From Candidula unifasciata (lineage: Eukaryota > Mollusca > Gastropoda > Stylommatophora > Geomitridae), in the NCBI GenBank assembly GCA_905116865.2, contig CAJHNH020002046.1, positions 317,501 through 381,500 of the forward strand: a stretch of DNA of 64,000 nt, given 5' to 3'. The notes under the pieces were generated by a model. The model saw only the letters and a program-made list of their open reading frames with translations. It made no database searches and had not been told where the DNA came from. Shown here one piece after another: positions 46,208 through 58,200 of the stretch. Made by a program: the position numbers and the translations under genes. How positions within the stretch are numbered: position 1 is the first letter of the stretch; each line of letters starts with the position of its first letter.

Positions 46208-49200
46208 CTGAAAACGAGAGCAGAAACATATCTCAATACATTAAATTACAATTGATAACATGCTGTAAAGGAGCTCTGAACATTATAAATGGCAATCCCA
46301 ACCCAAGGGTTGAACATGGTATTATTTTATGTGAAAATAACTACTTTAAGCAACTGCAACAGCCAAGTGGCTATAAGACAGATGCTACAGTCGAATGGCT
46401 GTAAGGAAGATGTGACAGCCAAATGACTATATAGGGGCTGCAATAGCTACATGACTGTAAGGAAGATGCAACAGTCAAGTTGCTGTCAGACAGCCACCAC
46501 TGGCATCCAGGCAGCAAAACATTGCGTGGCCTTGAGTCACGCCCGTTTGTCACAGCGTACTGAGATGAACTTTCGACAACATGGAACACCGCTACCAATG
46601 CTGCCTGGACGCAAATGGTGGCCATTTCCATATGTTATGATGTCACCCAACATTGCATGAATGAAGGTAGGTCCACTACAAATTGTTTTGCCAAATCTTT
46701 ATTAGTGCTCGAGTTATGAACGAACTACCGTGTTTCACCCCGAGTGAAATACTGATATTTTTTTAAAAAATATAATTTTTTTAAAGATGACAAGATTAAA
46801 TTTTTTCTTCTTCTGCCATCACTGTTGCTGGACTGTAGCCCAGTGTCATGGCTAACTGTTTGTGTTGTGTGCTTCTTGGGTGGCGAGTGATGGTTACAGT
46901 CACACCATATCCCCATGTGGGATCTGGGATGGGAGAAGATACATTCCTCTTTAATAAGTGTGTAGCAAAAGACAGTTAACTATGGATTAGCTGTAATCAA
47001 ATATACTGATCTGATAGGCACACATATCACAGAACAGCTCCCTCCCTTGTGGGTTCTGGGTCCCATTGTAGGGAAAACAAGAACAGACCCACTGCCTCCT
47101 AAACAAGCATGTCATAAGTCGACTAACTGGGGGCTTCCTTCAAAATCGGAGTGTGTCTGCCTGAGAAGCAACTAACCAGCGGTCTGCATACAAATAAGCA
47201 AGATCTGTAAAATAAATTCACACAAAAACTCAGGTCCTGGAATATAGCCAAAGTCCATATTCTTCCCCCCCCCCCCCCAACAGGACTCCTCCAACAGGGA
47301 GGACAGAGTCTGAAAGTAAACTCACAACCACCAGAGCAAAAATGGCTTAACCATTTCAACCAGGAGACCTCCAACTCAACATGTAATATGTCCTTTGCAG
47401 AAAGAGGCTCTCATCGCAGTTTGCCTGAAAGAAACTTGGGTCGCTGGCCAGCTCTCCCACCTCATGCACTTTCCTACTCAAGGTGTCCTACATCCCATGT
47501 CCATCTCTGTGCTGGTTGACCCCTGCCCCTCTTTCTTGGAACCATTCCCACCCCTACTATTCCGCTGTTTACCGGCCAATCTTCCTTGATATTTAGATCT
47601 TTTAGGATGTCAATAATTCTTTTCTTCTTGGTCCATGGTATTCAGAGAATCTTTCCACAGCATTGCAGCTCATGACTCACATCCGTATTTAGCCACATGA
47701 AAAATGTATGACCTCTGAATTTTAACCTTGATTTCCTTGCTGGTGCTCAACCGGAGACTTTAAATGCTGTTTAATCTTTGCACTGCCCAGAACTTTTTTT
47801 TCAAAGCATCCAGATAAAAAGACTTACATTTTGAAATTAAATATCTGTTATTCTTACAGTCCATTCTATGTGGCACTGGTAAGTCTGTAAGGCAAATGGC
47901 TTAACAACTTTGCCATGGAGATTTCAGTGAACAATTAAGAGCAGACAGAAAGAGTACTAGAAAAAAGAAAAAGTAAAGATCCTTTTTGCGCCTTTAGTTG
48001 CATAGGGCATATGGAAAGAGCACCCATATTTGTACAGACCAATCGGCACCAGGTGGGTAATGTGATCAGCATTACGCCAGCCGTCTTTACTTCCCCAGGA
48101 AGTAGCATCCTGGTACGGAAATTGGGCTGGGTCGACCTGCGACGCCCCATACCACGATAAAAATCCACAAGATTACTACGACAGTGACTAAAATATAACA
48201 ACACACAGTAGCTACCTGAGACCAACATCCGAGGATAAATACAAGCTCTCATAACTTGCAGTGAGTCCAGTCAGTGTAATGTCTGGCAAAGCTTTCTTGA
48301 AGTTGAACTTCATAACGTGGACTAAAGAAACAAAAGATAATTTCATATGGTTTCATATTAAAGAAACAAAAGATAATTTCATATGGTTTCATATTAAAGA
48401 AACAAAAGATAATTTCATATGGTTTCATATTAAAGAAACAAAAGATAATTTCATGTGGTTTCATATTAAAGAAACAAAAGATAATTTCATGTGGTTTCAT
48501 ATTAAAGAAACAAAAGATAATTTTATATGGTTCCATATTAAAGAAACAAAAGATAATTTCATATGGTTTCATATTAAAGAAACAAAAGATAATTTCATAT
48601 GATTTCATATTAAAGAAACAAAAGATAATTTCATATGGTTTCATATTAAAGAAACAAAAGATAATTTCATATGGTTTCATATTAAAGAAACAAAAGATAA
48701 TTTCATATGGTTTCATATTAAAGAAACAAAAGATAATTTCATATGGTTTCATATTAAAGAAACAAAAGATAATTTCATATGGTTTCATATTAAAGAAACA
48801 AAAGATAATTTCATATGGTTTCATATTAAAGAAACAAAAGATAATTTCCATATTAAAGAAACAAAAGATAATTTCATATGGTTTCATATTAAAGAAACAA
48901 AAGATAATTTCATATGGTTTCATATTAAAGAAACAAAAGATAATTTCATATGGTTTCATATTTTAGCAGAGACAACATTAATAACAATAAAACCTCAGTT
49001 TTTAAAAAACACAGACATTGGAAATATACTGCGTACATCATGAGGAAAAAGAATCGCCAAGCAGGCACTGAAATGGGAAACAAACCGACTGAGGATATGA
49101 GGATGTCCTTAAGAAACCCTAACAGAAACACTGTTGAGAGGTCAAAGATGCTGGGCTGGGTTCCATTCATGATAGCGAAGGACTGCACAAGAAAGAATAC

Positions 49201-52200
49201 AAGACTAGGATGCGGGCCCTATGTGACGTACAAGAGACAATAGGCTGAGGACAATATTAACTATGTGAACAGTAGCCTGCTGGTGTCAAGTGACCCTCCA
49301 TCTCCCTGTTGTGTAGAGTGGTTGGTAGGTAGGTAGTTGCACCCCACCAGGACATCACACAAGTGATAAACACCCAGTGACACAAGGTGCCACCATGAGG
49401 ATGAGGATCACCTGTGAAGAGGTCCTAGAAACCTCTTTCAGTCGTTAGGCCATATCTATGCCCCGGCTATATTCAGGGCCCCTGCCAAAGCCGGAGTAGG
49501 GCTTCCAAATAGCAATAAATTGCATGCCACGAGGAAACAACTTCTAAGTAGACTGGTAGCTCTGTCTCTGAAGATATAGCCCATTGAGGAAATTCACATA
49601 TGGAAAAGATTGGGCTCCACCAGGTTTGAAATACTACCTGAGACACACCATGTTTAATCAGATTATTCTATGGTAGGAGTATTCAACTAAGTTTTCACAG
49701 GGGCAAAAACAATGAAATTGGGATCATCACAGGGTAGAGGCTAGCACCAATGTAGAAAGATCACTAGGTGCATTGTTAATATCCTACCCCACACAGGGGA
49801 AATCCACAGGTCAGGGGACCGTCTAATATTTTAGGGGGTGGTAGATAGACTGCATGCAGTCGTGGGACCCAGGCTGCATGCAGTCGTGGGACCTAGGCTG
49901 CATTCTCTCATAGGACATAGGTGGGTTGGGGTTAGGGCCAGTTCTATATGTTTTGGGATCGCTGAAAGCATCAGAAAGCAGTGAAACACAGTCTTACCAC
50001 TCTCTATAATGTTGGACTGTTCTGTGACGTCATCTGGGGTAAGATATTGATATAGAAACGGTCATTAATGCAATACAATCTGCAATGACCCGCAGGCCAC
50101 TTACTAGGCCTCTGTGGGCTGGACTCGGTCCTCCAGCTGAAGAGCCCTGTTCTACAGTGACTCCGTCTTCCTCCTGGTTACCATGTACCATGTCGTCTGT
50201 TTCAGATCAAGTAAAAGTGAAGGACCCCTTTCCCATGCCTTCAGGGCATATGGGGCTAGACCTATATTTTATAGAACAATCGACATTTGGTGTGTGATGT
50301 GGTCAACGTCAAGCCGACCGTCTTCACTTCCCAGGACTGCACCTGGTACCCACTCAAGGTTGGGTCAACCTGGAAGCTAAGGTCATTTTTTTTAAGAAAG
50401 GCAGGTTTCATCAGGATCCGAACCCATGGCCTTCCAATCTGCAGGCGACTAGCCGCTACACCACAGTGACTCCCTCTCAGATCAAGGCCCATGCAAAAAA
50501 TTACCTAGAAAAAACAAAAGGTATGGATATGTAATAATATCTACCAGGATATTCAAAACAATACGACTTGGCTCAATACATGGGAGAAGAAATCCAGAAT
50601 GTGGCTGACTGGATGAGCCTCAAATATGAAAACGTTAAGTCCAGTGACACTGACAGTCAGTGGTAGAGGGAACTGATAGACCATTATTAGCAAATGAAGA
50701 CCCACAGACACTCTGTGCTATGGAACTATGATGTTGATATCAACAATACAAAAGACAAGAAGAGTTTTCACAGCAATAGGAAAGCAGTAATACCAAAACT
50801 GATACCAAACTTAAAAATAATTAGCTCTAATGTCAAACCAGTACTGCTGAATGAAGCTGAAACATGCAGAACTTCTTCTTCTTCAGCATTCTGAGCCCTT
50901 GATGTTCATTGCTGCAAATATCACCCGCCTCCACTCATCTCTCTGGCTGGCCTTCTCTTTCCAGTTGGTAAGTGTTTGCAGACCTGTCTGGACATTATCT
51001 CTCAATCGTCTTCTTGGTCTGCCTTGTGGCCTACGACCATTCAGCTCCCTTGTCCCCCGTGTGGGTTCCGGGGTCCCTTTGTGGGGAAAACAAGAATAGA
51101 CCCACTGCCTCCCCAAAAGCATGTCGTAAGAGTCGACTAATTGGGGAGCTTCCTTTGAAGTCGGAGTGCATCTGCCGGAGAGGCAAGGAACCAACAGTGT
51201 GTATTCAAGAGAATGAGATCTGTAAAACTGATGCACACGCAACACTCAGCTTCTGGAGCAGGACTGCAGTTCAGTAGTGGATGAGCAACCAGAACCTTCC
51301 ACCAGAGTTTACAGCTGGTGAACGCGAAGAAGAAGAAGAAGCTCCCTTGTGTATACATATAGTATTTACTTCTCTGTCATTTCACATTCTGTCAATATGC
51401 CCCCAGTCATTTCAGTCTATTTGCTCTCATGATGCCAGTAATCAATGGTGATTTAAACAGATTATGAATTTTCCTGTTTGCCTCTGTGATAGGTCCAAAG
51501 ATTCATCATAAGACTGTTTTTGAAAATTTGTAATAAACATGCAGAACACCTACAAATAATTACTTGTAAACTGCAAACATTTGAGTCCACACAGTGAAAA
51601 AGACCTTACCTAAAACCACAAAATAAAACACAAGAGTAAATAAAAACAAATAAGACATACCTAGATACACTAACAGTATAACAAGAGCTAGCATGCACTC
51701 AAAACTGATCAAGATCTGGATGTAGTGGGTTTTGTTGAGAAATTTGCAGTTTCCCTTGGAATCGCAATGACTGTCCAAGACTCTCATCACTATCACTAGC
51801 AAAGCATTGGCTGAAACAAAGAAAGTCAGCAGCACTCACATTTAAAATCAATTAAAGAAACACTCGGATAAAGGTAACAATGAAAACGTCTGACAAAATA
51901 AAGCAAAATATGCTCGGAAATAAAGTGTGCAATAAAGGGCTGCGTGGTCTGGAGGCATGGTGTCCGCCTCAAGTGCTAGAGGTTCCGGGTTCAATCCCCA
52001 GTAAGGGTTGGGATTTTTTCACACGGACTTGGACTTCAAGTAATTATCCCTGGTCTCTGGGTAGTGAGATCGGACACCTGTGTGCACTGCTGCGCACATA
52101 AAAAAAATCTCTTGGCAGTTGGAAATCGAAAAGAGTAGCCTAACGGCGCAGCCCGGGCAAAATTTGGAGTTAAAAATCAACTTAAAGTATTTCAGGATCC

Positions 52201-55200
52201 TCGCCGGTGCTACAGAGTTCAATTTATTCAGAGCTGAATAAAAGCACAGACAATAATGCATTTAGGCATCAGCTATTACACTGGATGAACCAGCATGTTA
52301 GTTGTGAAACCTTTGAGAGAATGTACAGGGTCCCCTTAACCTTCAACCGAGTCCTGTTCCCATTAACAGGTCATTAGTCGCATTTATATTTTTCAAAACT
52401 ATTTCCATTCACACTGCAGTTGTGGACAGTCTGTCATACGTAGTAGGGTCAAATAGACTGTGTCCAGACCCTGCTGCTCGCTAGGCATCAGTTGTGGGAA
52501 CTTTTTTGCCCTACCAGTGTTGTTACCTCTCTTTATTCACCATTTAATAATAACTCTGGCCACATAAAAATTGATAATATGAAACCCAAACAAATAGAAA
52601 CATATAAGTACTTGGGTGCAAAATTCGACTGCTCCAAACATATGAAGAGAAGAAATACAATCTAGAATACATTTTGCAAATAAAGTATATTATGCCCTGC
52701 AAATCTGCTAAAATGAAAGTTTCTGCCTTCTTCTTGCATGCATTCATCCAAAGTCTCTGTCTTGTAACACCAAGATTAGACCAGTTGTTTCATACAACGT
52801 GGAGCACAGCTAAAAGAGATGAATGAAGCCTTATTACAATTTTTTTCAAAACAGAGTATGAAAATGAATCTTTGGACCTACTAAGAGTGAGAAGCAACAA
52901 CGAAATTCATAATGTGTTTAATTTGGCATCAAGAGGACTAATAGACAGAAATGACTGAGGCATACTGAGATAACGTCAGATGACAGAGAGGCACACAGGG
53001 GAGTTGGATGGATCTAAAAGACAATAGAGAAATAATATCCGGACCTACAAACATTTGGTGTCCCCAACTGGAAAGAAAAGTCCTATCAGAAAGATGAAGG
53101 AAGGTGTGTGACATCTGCAGCAGTGAACATCAAGGGCTCAGAATGCTGAAGAAGAAAAGGTGCAGATGGTCATTAATTTGCACAGGTTATATAAAGAAGA
53201 ATGTGTAATTCTTTAAACTAAAGCACTGAGGTTCAGGTTGCCTGAGAAGCCTATTGAAAAATCATTCAGGGACTGACAGGAAGTCAGCAGCGACGGGGTC
53301 GCCAATTGGCTGGATGGTAGGCGACTTTGTTGCTGGTCAGGACAGTATTTGGGTCTGTCTCCTGTGATGGCATGACTACTGCAAGAGTTCTTTTCAGAGC
53401 TACTTGGTGGCATGGAATGTTAAGCTATTTTACACAACACACATAACCATAACCTACAGCTCCCCCCTTGGGGATGCTGGTTGAAAGTGACCATAATTCT
53501 TGTTTTGTAAGCAAAGAAACGTACAAACTGGCAACAACAAAGCCTTAGTTGGCAATGCTTCTAACACAGACTGCGGGTATTTCATTGTCAACAGACTCCA
53601 ATCCAATACCCACAGGGATGCAATATAAAAATATATCAGCTGCATAAAGAACTTTTTCATGTGTGAGCACTTTATCTTTCAACGGAGCATAGGCCTCTGA
53701 ACAATCTGTGCCATCATCCTATCCTTTACTATTGTAAGCAGCTGCTTCTCCATGTCCATCTTCTCTTTTTCACCTCATTCTGTAATTCTCTTCTTCAATC
53801 CTGGAGATTTTTCAGAGGTGAAAGGAGGGAAGTAAGCCATCTGGACTCCTTTCAGCTTTCTCAGTTCTTCTTTTTCTCTTCCACCTTGTACCTCATCGAA
53901 GTGTCAGGAAGCTTTCTCAGTGACCTGTCATAATTATACTGTCATTCTTCTAGAAGAAGTCTCTTCACATTGTGTTTGGCTCGTTATTTAGTTCTTTATA
54001 AGAAACATTCTATCTCGCATTGTACCTCACCAGGACATCACACAAGCGATAAACACACAGTGACACAAAGTGCCACCATGCAGATGAGGATCACCCATGG
54101 AGAGGTCCCAGAAACCCCTTTTAGTCGTTAGGTCAGAGTTATGACCCGGCTATATTCAGGGCCCCCGGCAAAAGTCAGGGTAAGGCTTCAAATAACGAAA
54201 AATTGCATCCCTCATGGGGACGATATAAGAAACATTCACAGATGGTTGCCCTTCATGGTCGTAATGAAGTAGCCACCCTGAAACACCTAGGCCACAGATA
54301 CTGACTACTAACTCTAAAACCTACCACAAGAATTTATAAACAGCGGCATTCGGCGCAGGTTTCTGGTCTGCCTGTAGAAGTCCAGATAACCATAAAGGCG
54401 ACTTTGATCATGCTTGTGTTGAAGATATCTGTCAACAGCAAACAGAATGAACCACATCCCACCATGAATGTACATAGTTAATGACAAGGGATCTTCACCG
54501 CATGCTCCGTCTGTATCATCACACTGAACTGGGATTAGGTAAGCAGATATTACAAGTCCAACCTAGAAATGGAAACACATATCTAAATCATTTCATTATA
54601 ACAACTAAAAAAATATGAGGCAAACAATGGAACATTCACGTAAATGGGAACAAATATTACAAAGGAATATAAACTAAATAGAAACAATCTTAAACAGGAC
54701 AAATATTAAAACCACCTGAGAACAACTATAACACTGATATCTTGTGAATCCCCGTGTGGGCTCCGGGGTCCTATTATAGGGAAAACAAGAATAGACCCAC
54801 TGCCTCCCAAAAGCATGTCGTCGGATTCCACTAATTTTGAGCTTCTTTTGAAGTCAGAGGGCATCTGCCTGAGAGGCAAGCAACTAGCAGTCTGCATACA
54901 AATGAGTGAGATCTGTAAAACGGATGCATAGGTAACACTCAGGTTCTGGATCAGGACTGCAGTCCAGAAGTAGATAACAGGCCCATAAGTGCTCAGTCCC
55001 CATCTTCAGCAGCAAGCAAAGAGTTCCGATTGTACCAGTAACCGCCTGATACTCCCTTGAGTGTTGAGCGTCTGCCAGATCCCCTGGTAACTCCTCACAG
55101 CCCCATTCTCCTCAGACCGAAATGATCTATCTGTGCCTCCTCACTGTTTACCCATTCACAAAGGCCATCATAAAAGAATGGATTGCAACATTAGGTACTT

Positions 55201-58200
55201 TGTGAATGGCTGGCCTAACCTTCATCTTCGTGCCAGGTAATGATGGTGTTCAAGGCAATGAGTGTGCAGTCTTGCTGATACTGCAGTTACTATGGCTGCT
55301 CTGGTACTGGACAGAAGAGATGATATAAATGCCACGCTAGCACTTCACGCAAAGACGAATGCGACAACAGGCATGACTCTGGATCCCTGTCCATGCTGAT
55401 GGACATGGGTGTGCAACCTGGAGCTGCAAGAAATGAATATTTCACCAAGGAAACAAGATATATCATTAATCGACACAGAACTAGCGACATCAGTCACTTG
55501 CACAGGTAGAGCTTTTGAGGAGGAGATCGGAAGCACCTATGGATCTGTCCGGAGTGTTGTGATAATCCTCACTCTCCACTTATCATTAAAAGGTTAGTTA
55601 TCAAATGAAGATAGAACACATAATTTTAAAATTCTATGTAGAAACTATACATTATATGTAGACTTAAGAACCATACAAGCTGAGAAACATCTGATACAAG
55701 CAGAAATATAGTAACTGAGGGGAAAATTATAACATCATAATCACATGCAGGGCCACCTAAACAATGCACAAGTGCAAACAGGGCCAATGATGCTAACTAG
55801 GCTACTGGGGAACAATTATAATAATACTATAAGGTAAAGGCAAGCTCTGTTCTTTGGTCATGTGATGAGGGAGGCTTTGAAGAATATTGTGAGGACTGGA
55901 AAGAATAACGGTAAAACAGGGAGAGGCAGACCAAGAAAGATGATGATGGAGGGATTGTGACGGTGATACAGAGGGATACAATCAGTGGAAATGATCCAGA
56001 GGACAAGGGACTGAGATCTGTGGAGATGCACGAACACCTAAGCGAGTCGGCAGGGCACATGAAGATGATGATGACGATGCTGAGGTGTAAATGCGAACAA
56101 AACTGTGAATGGATAAAAGAAACAAAATCTTCTTAGCATTCACGGTTAGTAAACTCTTGACAGAAAGTTCTGGTTTTTGGCCATTTAACAGATTAGCCTT
56201 TTTGTATATGCAGACAGCTGGCTCTTGTGCGACATGCTTCTTATTTTCCCTGTGGAAACACAGGGAGAAAAATAAATGAGGCTGCCCTTAAAAAAAAAAG
56301 GTATATACAAGCAAAGTAAAGGACTCCCTTCCCCCCTCTTAAACAAATTAAGTACATGGTGCTAGTCGTGTATTCGTAGACAGGTCAACATTCGGTGAGT
56401 GATGCGGTCAACATCATGCCAGCGGCCTTTACTTCCAACAATTCCAACAAAGTCATTTTGAAAAAAAAAAAAAAAAAATCCTGTTCCATGCAGATCTAAA
56501 ACCATGACCCTTGGATCCGCAGGTAAGTACATGGCCACTACACTAAAGTTCCCCCCTTAAAGAAGTAGACAAAACCATAAATTAGTTATAAGACTTTGAT
56601 GTAGAAAGTCACAATTATTTTGCACATGATAACTTTTTCAGGTAATCCACACAGAGAAAGAAATGGAGATGCGTTCAGGAACAGTAAAAGGTGTTGAAAA
56701 ATTTAACAGAAACAAGGTAAGGAAAGACACACACACATATACAAGCAAAGGCTTTGACCACACTTTTTTATCAAAGAGTAAAAAAAAATTTTTAATCCTG
56801 CAAATAAAAATTTAAAAATTATATTTCAAAAACACTGGCGGTTATTTCACATAATAAAAGAAATGAACATGTGAAAAAAAAATATAATAATAAAGGCTAA
56901 GAACTTGACACACACAAAGGACAGGGGAAAAAAACAAGTTATGGTGTCCATATTAGATTAGAGAGGACTGAGCACTGACCAATGCTGGACAGAGAACGCA
57001 TAACCATTTCCCTCAGAGAGGCCACAAACCTGGCGCATTTTCCCATTGCCAATGCTTATAAATGCTTAACTGGCACAGCTGCAGTGACCTGTTTCCGAGT
57101 GGCCTAGTTAATGGTTCTGTTTGTGCTTGCAATGTTTAGAAGGCCTGGATATGATTATATTTACTAAATATAGAGTCAAAATATTTTTTACAGCGATTAT
57201 GATGTTGTAATTTGCCTTGTTAACTTTAGAATTCTGACAAGGTTACGGGGTCACAGTGTGAGTCACCCAAAACATTTTCTGAAGGTCTTAGGGGCAGTGA
57301 TCAATATAAATCTTCACACCGTTTATGTTTCCTGATTAATCCTTTCATATTTTCTGGAAATATAAATGTTTTAATGTATATAAACAAATATTTGTTTTTG
57401 AATGTTTAGCGACTTGTGTAAAATTGTTGTTCTTTCTTTTAAGGATGTTTGTTAGGGCTATAAAGTGGCAGGGAGGTTAGACAATTAAGGGTTTTGAGAA
57501 AGGTTTTCAAAAGGTTTGTAAGGTAAAAGACAAACTATGGGTGCTGTTATTTTCTAAAGAAAGACATGTGGTGTTGTTGCCGAAGTAAGATTGTATGGCA
57601 GTGACAGATGTGTCAGTGTCACCTAGGCAGCATAGGCTTTCAAACTGAAAGACAGTCTGGTTTGGGAGCCTCCAGATGAATGTCAATAAGATACCGACTT
57701 ATAGTGACTTACATAAATAATATGGGGAGCCGCCATGGCCGAGCGGCTAGACGCTCGTCGCAAATCAGAAGGTCGTGGGTTCGCTCCCTGACAGAGCCAA
57801 ACTTTTAAAAAAATGACCTTGGCTCTCGAGTCGACCCAGCCTTGAGTGGGTACCGGGTGCAGTCCCGGGAAGTAAAGGCGGTCGGCGTGATGCTGACCAT
57901 ATCATCCATCAGTGCCGATTGGTCTATAAAAATATAGGTCTAGCCCTATATGCCCAAAGGCGTGGAAAAGGGTCCTTTACTTTACTTACATAAATAATAT
58001 CTGTCAATATGATTGCCCAGGAAATGTTCATTGGTCGGTGGGTGATTTCTGGCCCTGACACAAGCTCTATGTGATCCACAATAAGATCATCATCGGAGTT
58101 GGCTGCGTGATCATCTGAAAATCCAAAGTAACCCTGTGAACAGATGACAAAGACACTGACTGTTATAAAGAAAGGTGGACAAAGACACTGACTGTATTAA

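Larger units (their letters stand above)
46208..48215 (-). other. TMEM192 intron 5 with repeats
   Basis: It contains a plus SINE-2 copy (47043-47265, cut by poly-C at 47265-47278), a minus LINE tail (47400-47560), further LINE-like remnants to about 47830 and a minus SINE-1 (47972-48160). No other exon was seen. Confidence 0.7.

Noticed and set aside
48249..48959. 236-codon minus-strand frame running through the 36-bp array into TMEM192 exon 5
   Set aside because: It is out of frame with the conserved TMEM192 exon and consists of one 12-residue repeat.
57724..57800. Possible tRNA gene (Leu/Ser-like A and B boxes)
   Set aside because: No complete cloverleaf or anticodon arm fits, and the block is the head of a dispersed SINE with a target duplication.
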